From Syntrophomonadaceae bacterium (GTDB lineage: Bacteria > Bacillota > Dethiobacteria > DTU022): 6,299 nucleotides of DNA. The DNA is taken from assembly GCA_003552365.1 (NCBI GenBank), contig PUKR01000045.1:1-6299 (forward strand). The letters run 5' to 3'. Made by a program: the position numbers and the translations under genes. This document shows, piece after piece, positions 1 to 6,052 of the stretch (within the stretch, counting starts at the first letter, position 1; each line of letters opens with the position of its first letter). Below the pieces are notes generated by a model. It saw nothing but the letters and a program-made list of their open reading frames with translations, had not been told where the DNA came from and did not search any database.

Positions 1-32
1 CCCGGTTTGGTGCTAAACTTTTTTCAAGTTGA

Positions 33-72
33 GCACCCTTTAAGGATGGTCCAGCGAGGCCGGCAAGGGAGC
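33..72 (+). promoter_or_regulatory. PyrR-binding RNA hairpin (anti-antiterminator)
   Basis: In the RNA, the lower stem pairs 33-40 with 65-72 (CCCTT with AAGGG plus an outer GC pair set across an A-A mismatch). A purine-rich internal bulge (AAGGAU, 42-47) follows. The upper stem pairs GGUC (48-51) with GGCC (58-61) and closes a hexaloop CAGCGA (52-57). The hexaloop fits the CNGNGA consensus known for PyrR-binding loops of Bacillus pyr attenuators, and it lies directly upstream of pyrR. By established mechanism, PyrR with UMP stabilises this hairpin, which blocks the antiterminator and lets the downstream terminator form. The fold was drawn by eye. Confidence 0.9.
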
Positions 73-110
73 GATCAAGAGGGTAAAACCTGGACACCGC
101 CCGCTCCCGC
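63..110 (+). promoter_or_regulatory. Candidate antiterminator of the pyr leader
   Basis: GGGAGCG (67-73) is perfectly complementary to CGCTCCC (102-108), and GC at 63-64 can extend the stem with GC at 109-110 across two bulged A residues. The 5' arm takes bases from the lower stem of the PyrR-binding hairpin, and the 3' arm lies in the terminator loop, so this fold conflicts with both. That is the logic expected of a pyr antiterminator. A second option, GTCCAG (49-54) with CTGGAC (90-95), competes with the upper binding stem and the terminator base. Which one forms cannot be settled by eye. Confidence 0.6.
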
Positions 111-129
111 GATCAGAGGCGGTGTTTTT
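94..129 (+). terminator. Intrinsic terminator of the pyr attenuator
   Basis: ACACCGCC (94-101) and GGCGGTGT (118-125) form a perfect 8-bp GC-rich stem around a 16-base loop. A run of T follows at once; TTTTT spans 125-129 and overlaps the end of the stem. It lies between the PyrR-binding hairpin and pyrR with no gene upstream of it in the window, so it is best read as the attenuator that PyrR and UMP control, not as the end of another operon. Confidence 0.9.
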
Positions 130-143
130 ATATGCCCGGGCAT

Positions 144-180
144 CCTTCCGCCGTTGCTGTTAAAGCCCAGGCGGGGAAGG
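144..180 (+). promoter_or_regulatory. Hairpin overlapping the pyrR ribosome binding site
   Basis: CCTTCC (144-149) pairs with GGAAGG (175-180), and GCC (150-152) pairs with GGC (170-172) across a two-base bulge at 173-174. This gives nine pairs around a 17-base loop. The 3' arm contains AAGG (177-180), the first half of the AAGGAGGTGA Shine-Dalgarno of pyrR at 177-186. No T run follows, so it is not a terminator. A role in damping pyrR translation is inference only. Confidence 0.35.
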
Positions 181-186
181 AGGTGA
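177..186 (+). promoter_or_regulatory. Strong ribosome binding site of pyrR
   Basis: AAGGAGGTGA at 177-186 closely matches the anti-Shine-Dalgarno end of 16S rRNA and sits six bases before the ATG at 193. This supports that start for pyrR. Its first four bases can be paired in the 144-180 hairpin. Confidence 0.9.
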
Positions 187-192
187 GTTTGT

Positions 193-744
193 ATGGCGCT
201 TAAACATAAAGCGACCGTTATGGACGAAAAAGGCATGCATCAGGCCTTAAGACGTATTGCCCATGAAATAGTTGAGCGGAACAAGGGACTGGAAAAAATA
301 GCCCTGATCGGAATTCGCAAGCGCGGAGTTCCCCTGGCCAGGTACCTGCAGAGTTATTTGAACGAGATTGAAGAATTTGATATCCCCTTTGGCATTCTTG
401 ATATTACCCTTTACCGCGATGATTTGATCCAGAGACAGGATCAACCCGAAGTTCACACTACCGAGGTTCCCTTTGAATTAACCGATAAAAATGTAATTTT
501 AGTTGACGATGTTCTTTTCACCGGCCGCACTGTTCGTGCCGCCATGGACGCCATGGTTGATTTTGGACGTCCGGCCAGTATCCAGCTGGCGGTACTTGTG
601 GACAGGGGACACCGTGAACTCCCAATCAGGGCCGATTATGTGGGTAAAAATGTGCCTTCTTCCCGCAGTGAACTGGTAGAAGTGCGGGTGAAAGAAATTG
701 ATCAAAAAGAACAGGTTGATATTTTAGAAAGAACAAATGATTGA
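193..744 (+). CDS. pyrR: Bifunctional pyr operon regulator / uracil phosphoribosyltransferase PyrR
   Basis: PyrR is an RNA-binding attenuation protein. With UMP or UTP bound it attaches to the pyr leader hairpin and promotes termination; many members also convert uracil and PRPP to UMP. The 183-residue length is normal for the family. The type I phosphoribosyltransferase fold shows in the PRPP-binding loop VILVDDVLFTGRT (residues 101-113) and in the family block LVDRGHRELPIRADYVGKNV (135-154), which is diagnostic of PyrR over other uracil phosphoribosyltransferases. Basic stretches such as IRKRG (41-45) fit RNA contact. The ATG follows AAGGAGGTGA with six bases between. It is the first gene after the attenuator, so it controls its own expression as well as that of the six genes behind it. 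No frameshift or missing motif is seen. Confidence 0.97.
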   Translation: MALKHKATVMDEKGMHQALRRIAHEIVERNKGLEKIALIGIRKRGVPLARYLQSYLNEIEEFDIPFGILDITLYRDDLIQRQDQPEVHTTEVPFELTDKNVILVDDVLFTGRTVRAAMDAMVDFGRPASIQLAVLVDRGHRELPIRADYVGKNVPSSRSELVEVRVKEIDQKEQVDILERTND

Positions 745-768
745 TTTACTGGAATAGAATTTTTATGC

Positions 769-778
769 AGGAGGAGGT
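769..778 (+). promoter_or_regulatory. Ribosome binding site deciding the GTG start of pyrB
   Basis: AGGAGGAGGT at 769-778 is a strong Shine-Dalgarno. The next in-frame start is GTG at 790, and the codon just before it (787-789) is TAG, so the reading frame cannot begin earlier. The gap of 11 bases is slightly long but workable. Confidence 0.85.
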
Positions 779-789
779 ATTTAAATTAG

Positions 790-1719
790 GTGCAGACTTT
801 AAGGCGCAAAGACATCCTGGGGTTAGAAGAAATGTCCGCTGAAGAGATTACCCTTATCCTGGAAACAGCCCGTTCGATGCGTGAAATCATGCAGCGTAAA
901 ATTAAGAAAGTGCCTACTTTGCGCGGGCGGTCCGTGTTAAACCTATTCTATGAGCCCAGCACCAGGACCAAGGCCAGCTTTGAGCTGGCACAGAAATATA
1001 TGAGTTCCGATGCGGTAAGCGTAGCCGGGACATCTTCAAGCCTGGTTAAAGGGGAAACTTTGAAAGATACCGTGCGAAATGTTGAAGTGATGGGCGTGGA
1101 GTGCGTAATAATGCGCCACCCGGTTTCGGGTTCTGCCCATTACCTGGCCCGCAACGTGGAAGCTTCGGTGATTAATGCCGGGGATGGTATGCATGAGCAT
1201 CCCACCCAGGGATTACTCGACATGTTTACCATCTGGGAAAACAAGGGCCGGTTGGAAGAATTGAAAGTAGTGATCGTCGGTGATATCAGGCACAGCAGGG
1301 TGGCCCGGTCCAACCTCTGGGGCCTACAAAAAATGGGAGCTGAAGTAGCTGTGGCCGGCCCCCCGACCCTGATGCCCCCGGACCTCGATGTTTTTGGGGT
1401 AAAACATTTTACAAGCATTGAGGAAGCTGTTGCCGACGCCGATGTGGTGATGGCCCTGCGGCTGCAGAAAGAACGCCAGGAAAGCGGGTTTTTCCCCAGT
1501 ATGCGTGAATACGCAGAAACCTATGGGTTAAATGCCAGGAGGCTTGAACATACCAAAGAGGATCTTCTAATAATGCATCCCGGACCGATTAATCGGGGGA
1601 TTGAGTTGAGCTCGGATCTTGCCGACGGCCCCCGCTCGGTGATTATGGACCAGGTAGCGGCGGGAGTTGCCGTTAGAATGGCTCTGCTCTATCTTTTACT
1701 GGGAGGGACAAAGGAATAA
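790..1719 (+). CDS. pyrB: Aspartate carbamoyltransferase catalytic subunit
   Basis: PyrB joins carbamoyl phosphate and L-aspartate to give N-carbamoyl-L-aspartate, the committed step of pyrimidine synthesis. At 309 residues it has the usual length of a catalytic chain. The carbamoyl-phosphate site shows as YEPSTRT (residues 54-60), with S82-S84 and K87 on the swinging loop, R109 in MRHP, and HPTQ (137-140). The aspartate domain has DIRHSRVARS (165-174), ALRLQKER (222-229) and HPGPINRG (263-270). The GTG start is forced by a TAG immediately upstream. No pyrI regulatory subunit gene lies nearby, as is common for Bacillota enzymes, so control is probably by PyrR attenuation. The 45 bases between pyrR and pyrB contain no second attenuator, unlike Bacillus subtilis. 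Its stop overlaps the pyrC start by one base. Confidence 0.97.
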   Translation: MQTLRRKDILGLEEMSAEEITLILETARSMREIMQRKIKKVPTLRGRSVLNLFYEPSTRTKASFELAQKYMSSDAVSVAGTSSSLVKGETLKDTVRNVEVMGVECVIMRHPVSGSAHYLARNVEASVINAGDGMHEHPTQGLLDMFTIWENKGRLEELKVVIVGDIRHSRVARSNLWGLQKMGAEVAVAGPPTLMPPDLDVFGVKHFTSIEEAVADADVVMALRLQKERQESGFFPSMREYAETYGLNARRLEHTKEDLLIMHPGPINRGIELSSDLADGPRSVIMDQVAAGVAVRMALLYLLLGGTKE

Positions 1720-3023
1720 TGAAAACACTTTATATTACCGGGGGAAGGGTGATCGATCCTTCCCGTAATTACGACCAAACTGCCGATTTGTTGATTGAAG
1801 ACGGGATTATTAAAAAAGTGGAAAAAGGGATGAAACCCCCTTCAGATGCGGAAGTTATCGATGCCGACGGCCTGGTGGTTACTCCCGGCCTGGTTGATAT
1901 GCATGTTCACCTGCGCGATCCCGGCCAGGAATACAAGGAAGATATTAACTCAGGGACCAGGGCTGCAGCCGCCGGCGGTTTTACTTCGGTTGCGGCAATG
2001 CCCAATACCGACCCGGTTACAGATGATCCTTCCATGATCCGCTATGCTTTTGATAAGGCCGCAAATACCCCTGCCCGGGTTTACCCCATGGGGGCTGTGA
2101 CCAGGGGGCAGGAAGGCAAAGAACTGGCTGAACTGGGACGAATGAAAAAGGCCGGAGCGGTTGCTTTTTCAGATGACGGTAAGCCGGTGGTTGACGGGAT
2201 GATGATGCGCAATGCTATGCAGTATGCCATGGGGTTAGATGCCCTGGTTATTGTGCACGAAGAAGATCCCGCCCTTGCCGCCAGGGGAATGATGCATGAA
2301 GGGACAGTTTCGTCAGTCCTCGGTTTAAAAGGGATCCCTTCGGCAGCCGAAGAAGCAATGCTAGCCCGCGATTTACTGATACTAAAAATTACGGGGGGTA
2401 AGATGCACGTTGCTCATGTTTCTACCGCCGGTTCTGTCGAAATGCTGCGCAGGGCCAAAAAGGAAGGGTTAAATGTAACCGCCGAGGTAACCCCCCACCA
2501 CTTACTGCTCACCGACCGGATGGTTAAAAACTCCGGTTACAGTACGAATACAAAGGTTAACCCCCCGCTCCGGGCGGAGCGCGACCGGCAGGCCCTCTGG
2601 GAGGGGCTTCTGGACGGAACTATTGATGCGATTGCTTCCGACCATGCTCCCCACCACCCTGACGACAAGGACATGGAATATGATTTTGCTCCCTTTGGCA
2701 TTGCAGGCCTGGAAACTACACTGCCCCTGATGCTTGATGAGGTAAATTCTGAACGGGTTAAAGAATTTACTTTGCCGGTTTTGGTTGATCGGCTTTCCAC
2801 GGGGCCTGCCAGGATCCTGCAGCTTGACAGCGGAACCTTAAAAGAAGGAAGCACGGCTGATCTGACGATATTGGATTTAAACCGCAGCTATATAGTTGAC
2901 CCTGACTCCTGGCACTCCAAGTCGCGAAACACCCCATTTGCCGGGCGCCGCCTGCTCGGAGCCCCGGTTTATACCATAGTCGGCGGGCGGGTAACCATGA
3001 AGGAAGGTGTTTTAACTGAATAA
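1719..3023 (+). CDS. pyrC: Dihydroorotase, class I amidohydrolase
   Basis: PyrC cyclises N-carbamoyl aspartate to dihydroorotate with a zinc centre. The 434-residue length and motifs fit class I (Bacillus/Thermus type) rather than the shorter class II enzymes of E. coli type. Metal and substrate residues are visible: H62 and H64 in DMHVHLRDPG (60-69), R66, N96 in MPNTDP, D152/D153 in SDDG, H180 in IVHEED, H233 in AHVSTAG, N281 in VNPPLR, D308 in SDHAPH, and the FGIAGLET segment (326-333). Having all of these argues for an active enzyme and not an inactive pseudo-dihydroorotase. The ATG overlaps the pyrB stop in TAATG; GGGAGGG (1701-1707) or AAGGA (1711-1715) can serve as ribosome binding site. 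carA and carB, which usually follow pyrC in this gene order, are absent, and pyrK comes directly after. Confidence 0.97.
   Translation: MKTLYITGGRVIDPSRNYDQTADLLIEDGIIKKVEKGMKPPSDAEVIDADGLVVTPGLVDMHVHLRDPGQEYKEDINSGTRAAAAGGFTSVAAMPNTDPVTDDPSMIRYAFDKAANTPARVYPMGAVTRGQEGKELAELGRMKKAGAVAFSDDGKPVVDGMMMRNAMQYAMGLDALVIVHEEDPALAARGMMHEGTVSSVLGLKGIPSAAEEAMLARDLLILKITGGKMHVAHVSTAGSVEMLRRAKKEGLNVTAEVTPHHLLLTDRMVKNSGYSTNTKVNPPLRAERDRQALWEGLLDGTIDAIASDHAPHHPDDKDMEYDFAPFGIAGLETTLPLMLDEVNSERVKEFTLPVLVDRLSTGPARILQLDSGTLKEGSTADLTILDLNRSYIVDPDSWHSKSRNTPFAGRRLLGAPVYTIVGGRVTMKEGVLTE
3000..3009 (+). promoter_or_regulatory. Probable ribosome binding site for a CTG start of pyrK
   Basis: AAGGAAGGTG lies at 3000-3009 inside the end of pyrC, seven to eight bases before CTG at 3016-3018. 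No comparable Shine-Dalgarno precedes the first conventional start, ATG at 3076. This supports initiation at CTG. Confidence 0.55.
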
Positions 3024-3804
3024 ACCTGCGCAGGCGGAATTTGCTATCGAGCAGGGCCGGGTTTTAGATCGGAAAATGGTTGCCCCCGGATTTTGCCGCC
3101 TGAGCCTGGAAGCTCCGAAAATTGCCGCGGCAGCGCGCCCCGGGCAGTTTGTCCAGGTGTACATGTTTTCCGGCAGGCGGCCAATGCTGCCCCGGCCGTT
3201 CAGTATTTTTAATGCAAATCCCGGGCAGGGGCAAATAAGCTTTTTTATAGAGGTTAAAGGGCCGGGCACTGCTATGTTGGCCGCAGCTAAAAAAAATGAA
3301 ACCTGGTCCCTGCTTGGCCCCCTGGGAAACGGTTTTCCGGCCATGCCGGAAGGTTCTTTGCTTGTAGCCGGCGGGGCGGGCATTGCGCCCCTGGTTTTCC
3401 TGGCTGCTTCAACCCAAAAAGAGCGGCTGCTGATTTACGGGGCTCCTTCAGCTACCATGCTTACCTGCCCATCAAGTGATCTTGATTTACCCGGACTTAT
3501 AACCCTGGAAGCTACCGAAGACGGCAGCAGGGGAGAAAAGGGGACTGCCCCGGAGCTGCTTGCAGTCAAAATAAAAGAGGCTTCGGCTGTTTTTTCCTGC
3601 GGTCCCTGCGGCATGCTTGCTGCGGTAAAAAGCTTGTGCGTGAGCCATGGTGTCCCGGGCTGGGTTTCGGTGGAAGAACGGATGGCCTGCGGGATCGGCG
3701 CCTGTGTAGGATGCGTGATAAAAACTGGAAATGGTTACCGAAGAGTTTGTAAAGACGGCCCCGTCTTTCCGGTAGAGGAGGTTGTTTTTGATGAACAGGG
3801 CTGA
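3016..3804 (+). CDS. pyrK: Dihydroorotate dehydrogenase B, electron-transfer subunit PyrK
   Basis: PyrK carries FAD and a [2Fe-2S] cluster and passes electrons from the FMN of PyrD to NAD+. Numbered from ATG 3076, it shows the FAD motif RPFSI (40-44), GPLGNGF (81-87), the nucleotide-binding GGAGIAPL (99-106), CGPCGML (175-181) and cluster ligands C205, C210, C213 and C225 (spacing 4, 2, 11). The conventional ATG would cut into the first strand of the flavin domain: the 20 codons before it read as a family-like N-terminus (GRVLDRK running into MVAPGFCRLSLEAP). The frame is open back to TAA at 3013-3015. CTG at 3016 is the best start, with AAGGAAGGTG upstream, giving 262 residues and an 8-base overlap with pyrC. 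ATC at 3046 and ATG 3076 (242 residues) remain alternatives. The gene assignment is firm; the start is inference. It overlaps pyrD by 14 bases. Confidence 0.93.
   Translation: MNKPAQAEFAIEQGRVLDRKMVAPGFCRLSLEAPKIAAAARPGQFVQVYMFSGRRPMLPRPFSIFNANPGQGQISFFIEVKGPGTAMLAAAKKNETWSLLGPLGNGFPAMPEGSLLVAGGAGIAPLVFLAASTQKERLLIYGAPSATMLTCPSSDLDLPGLITLEATEDGSRGEKGTAPELLAVKIKEASAVFSCGPCGMLAAVKSLCVSHGVPGWVSVEERMACGIGACVGCVIKTGNGYRRVCKDGPVFPVEEVVFDEQG
3774..3782 (+). promoter_or_regulatory. Ribosome binding site of pyrD
   Basis: AGAGGAGGT at 3774-3782, inside the end of pyrK, stands eight bases before ATG 3791. It favours that ATG over TTG at 3782, which overlaps the Shine-Dalgarno itself. Confidence 0.85.
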
Positions 3805-4747
3805 TCTTAATAATCATGGTGATCTCAACCTGCAGGTAGACCTGGCCGGAATCAAGTTGAAAACGCCGGTGCTGCTGGCTTCGGGACCCGCAGGCTATGG
3901 TCACGAATACCGGGAACTCCTTGATTTCAGGACACTTGGAGCGATTATTGTCAAAGGTATTTCGCTCGAACCGTGGACGGGCAATCTCCCTCCGAGGTTA
4001 GCAGAAACCTCATGCGGCCTGCTGAACGCCGTCGGCCTGCAAAACCCCGGCGTGGAGTACTTCTTAAAAGAAGACCTGCCGGCGCTAAGAAACAGCGGAA
4101 CAAAAGTTATCGTCAATGTAGTTGGCTGCAGCCCCGATGAATATGCTGCCGTAACCTCGCGCCTCGACGGAAAAGAAGGCATTGACGGGCTTGAAATAAA
4201 CATTTCCTGTCCCAATGTTAAAGCGGGAGGCATGGCCTTTGGTACCGACCCTAAAGCAACTGCAAAGCTGGTGGAAAAGGTGCGGCGGGAAACCGAGTTA
4301 CCCCTTGTGATTAAACTTACTCCTAATGTCACCGACATTTCTACCGTGGCCAGGGCCGCCGAAACAGCGGGCGCTGACGGCTTATCCCTGATTAATACTT
4401 TAGCGGGGATGTTGATTGATACCGAAAATCAAAAGCCCCTGCTTGGCAATACTTTTGGGGGGCTTTCCGGTCCTGCCGTTATGCCGGTAGCTTTAAAAAT
4501 GGTCTGGCAGGCAGCCGCAGCGGTTAGAATTCCGGTGCTGGGCATGGGCGGCATTAATTCCGCCGATGATGCCCTCCAGTTTATCATGGCCGGAGCCAGG
4601 GCGGTAGCTATCGGCACAGGGCTTTTTTATAACCCCGGGCTGCCTGTAGAGATAAATAAAGGTCTGGCCGGTTACCTGCATGATAAGGGCTATAATTCCC
4701 TGGCTGAAGTTGAAGGGGTTGCCCGCAGGCAGAAAGGAGCTGACTAA
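3791..4747 (+). CDS. pyrD: Dihydroorotate dehydrogenase B, catalytic (FMN) subunit PyrD
   Basis: PyrD oxidises dihydroorotate to orotate on FMN in the cytoplasm and, with PyrK, forms the NAD-dependent class 1B heterotetramer. From ATG 3791 it has 318 residues, slightly longer than usual because of a short N-terminal extension before the family start near LQVDLAGIKLKTP (14-26). Family signatures are ASGPAGYG (30-37), K55 in VKGIS, LLNAVGLQNPG (77-87), the catalytic-base cysteine C140 in INISCPNV, K175 in IKLTPN, N202 in LINTL, GGLSGPAV (223-230) and GMGGI (251-255), the phosphate-binding end of the TIM barrel. A cysteine base, rather than the serine of membrane class 2 enzymes, agrees with the adjacent pyrK. 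The stop at 4745-4747 is one base before the pyrF ATG. Confidence 0.97.
   Translation: MNRADLNNHGDLNLQVDLAGIKLKTPVLLASGPAGYGHEYRELLDFRTLGAIIVKGISLEPWTGNLPPRLAETSCGLLNAVGLQNPGVEYFLKEDLPALRNSGTKVIVNVVGCSPDEYAAVTSRLDGKEGIDGLEINISCPNVKAGGMAFGTDPKATAKLVEKVRRETELPLVIKLTPNVTDISTVARAAETAGADGLSLINTLAGMLIDTENQKPLLGNTFGGLSGPAVMPVALKMVWQAAAAVRIPVLGMGGINSADDALQFIMAGARAVAIGTGLFYNPGLPVEINKGLAGYLHDKGYNSLAEVEGVARRQKGAD
4733..4739 (+). promoter_or_regulatory. Ribosome binding site of pyrF
   Basis: AAAGGAG at 4733-4739 stands nine bases before ATG 4749. It selects this start over the in-frame ATG at 4680, which lies deep inside pyrD and would add 23 residues that do not resemble the family's N-terminus. Confidence 0.85.
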
Positions 4748-4748
4748 A

Positions 4749-5453
4749 ATGAAAACTCCTGGAAACCGTTTGCTTATCGCCCTCGATTACCCGGATCCCT
4801 TGCAGGCAAAAAGGCTGGTTACTGAGCTTGCTCCTCTCGGGGTCGGTTTCAAGGTTGGTCTTGAACTTTACATGGCCGGCGGGCCCGAATTGGTTAAAGA
4901 ACTGGCTTTAAAGCACCATATATTCCTGGATTTAAAATTTCACGATATTCCCAACACCGTAGCTGCGGCCGTTAAGCAGGCTGCTTCACTGGGTGTGTGG
5001 ATGGTTAATGTCCATGCCTCCGGTGGACGGGCCATGCTGGAGTCGGCACGGGAAGCTCTTGCCGGCGGGGGGAATAACCGGCCTCTTCTTTTTGCTGTAA
5101 CCGTGCTGACCAGCTTGAACGAAAAAGACCTGGCTGAAACCGGCTGCCCGGTTGATTTAAACGAGAAAGTGCAAAAACTGGCCGTGCTTGCTGCAGAATG
5201 CGGGCTTGACGGAGTGGTCTGTTCACCCCTGGAAGTGGCGGCAGTTAAGCGCAACCTTTCCGGATCACTGCTTACGGTAACGCCGGGAGTGAGGCCGGCC
5301 GGTGCCGATCGGGGGGACCAGTCGCGGATAGCAGCCCCCGGTGAAATAATCAGCTCAGGCGGCGATTACCTGGTTGTAGGCCGCCCGGTCACCCGTGCGG
5401 AAGATCCGGCTGCCGCAGCAAATAATATTTTGCAGGAAATGAGGGTTGGATGA
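4749..5453 (+). CDS. pyrF: Orotidine 5'-phosphate decarboxylase
   Basis: PyrF decarboxylates OMP to UMP, the last step of the pathway; it needs no cofactor and works as a TIM-barrel dimer. From ATG 4749 it has 234 residues, the normal size of the short bacterial group. Starting at LLIALDYPD (residues 8-16), the sequence shows K35 in FKVG, the catalytic tetrad segment DLKFHDIPNT (61-70) with D61, K63 and D66, the barrel strand VNVHASGG (87-94), TPGVRP (178-183), the phosphate-binding DQSR (190-193) and VVGRPVT (209-215). All expected catalytic residues are present. It starts one base after the pyrD stop with its own Shine-Dalgarno and ends in an ATGA overlap with pyrE, so PyrF and PyrE, which act consecutively, should be made together. 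Confidence 0.97.
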   Translation: MKTPGNRLLIALDYPDPLQAKRLVTELAPLGVGFKVGLELYMAGGPELVKELALKHHIFLDLKFHDIPNTVAAAVKQAASLGVWMVNVHASGGRAMLESAREALAGGGNNRPLLFAVTVLTSLNEKDLAETGCPVDLNEKVQKLAVLAAECGLDGVVCSPLEVAAVKRNLSGSLLTVTPGVRPAGADRGDQSRIAAPGEIISSGGDYLVVGRPVTRAEDPAAAANNILQEMRVG

Positions 5454-6052
5454 TGAGCGATAGTTTGGATAATGGTCACCTCTACAGCTGGCTGGATGAT
5501 CCTGAAACAGTTTTTGCGGAAACGGGAGTGATCCTGGAGGGGCACTTCCTGCTTACTTCGGGAAGGCATTCCAACCGGTTTATGCAGTGCTCGCAGCTGC
5601 TCCAGTACCCTGAATATGTAGAAACTGTCGGCAGCAATATGGCGTCTCCCTTTAGAGAAGAAGGAATCGAAACCGTTATTGGGCCGGCTATGGGCGGAGT
5701 GGTCCTGGCTTATGAAGTGGCCCGGCAGCTGGGAGCCCGGGCAATATATGCCGAACCGGAGGGAAGTAAAATGGTTCTAAGGCGCGGCTTCAAGGTTGAT
5801 CGAGGTGAAAGGGTTTTGGTGGTTGAAGATGCGGTATCCACCGGCGGTTCGGTGCAGAAGGTGATCGATTTGCTGCACAGTTTGGCTGCAGAACCGATCG
5901 GCGTATCGGTTATATTTGATCGCTCTTCGGGCAAAATAGATTTTGGTTTGCCCACAAGTTCAGTTTTTGCCATGGAGATAGAGTCCTACGATCCGGACGA
6001 GTGTCCCATGTGTAAAGAAGGGATCCCCTTAGAAAAACCCAAGGGCAAGTAG
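5450..6052 (+). CDS. pyrE: Orotate phosphoribosyltransferase
   Basis: PyrE transfers phosphoribose from PRPP to orotate, giving OMP for PyrF. The 200-residue protein has the PRPP-binding motif VLVVEDAVSTGGSV (122-135), the substrate segment IGPAMGGV (77-84), SGRHSNRF (37-44) near the N-terminus, and EGSKMVLRRGF (104-114) at the flexible catalytic loop. The C-terminus carries ECPMCKEGIPL (184-194); a CPxC pair followed by G-x-P-L is typical of the bacterial PyrE subgroup found in Bacillota and Thermus, and separates it from the E. coli type. The start is ATG 5450 within ATGATG; ATG 5453 is equally possible. The four-base ATGA overlap with the pyrF stop and GAGGG (5441-5445) suggest coupled translation. 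It is the last recognisable gene of the operon, and no terminator is evident after it. Confidence 0.96.
   Translation: MMSDSLDNGHLYSWLDDPETVFAETGVILEGHFLLTSGRHSNRFMQCSQLLQYPEYVETVGSNMASPFREEGIETVIGPAMGGVVLAYEVARQLGARAIYAEPEGSKMVLRRGFKVDRGERVLVVEDAVSTGGSVQKVIDLLHSLAAEPIGVSVIFDRSSGKIDFGLPTSSVFAMEIESYDPDECPMCKEGIPLEKPKGK

Noticed and set aside
1..32. Promoter or the end of an upstream gene (a -10-like TAAACT at 14-19; plus-strand stops at 14-16 and 30-32)
   Set aside because: The TAAACT box matches only four of six consensus bases and any -35 box would lie outside the window. The short frames ending here are too brief to recognise as a gene tail.
1..185. 61-codon open frame through the leader ending with TGA at 183-185
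   Set aside because: It runs straight through the PyrR hairpin and the terminator, has no convincing start or ribosome binding site, and its translation resembles nothing known. Chance openness is the simpler reading.
2537..2854. Minus-strand open frames inside pyrC and the other pyr genes
   Set aside because: They lie opposite well-identified genes, have no ribosome binding sites, and their translations are low-complexity antisense products.
3782..3790. TTG at 3782 as pyrD start
   Set aside because: It overlaps the AGAGGAGGT ribosome binding site, which is correctly placed for ATG 3791.
4680..4748. Longer pyrF starting at the in-frame ATG 4680
   Set aside because: That start lies inside pyrD without a Shine-Dalgarno and adds residues unlike the family; ATG 4749 has AAAGGAG at the right distance.
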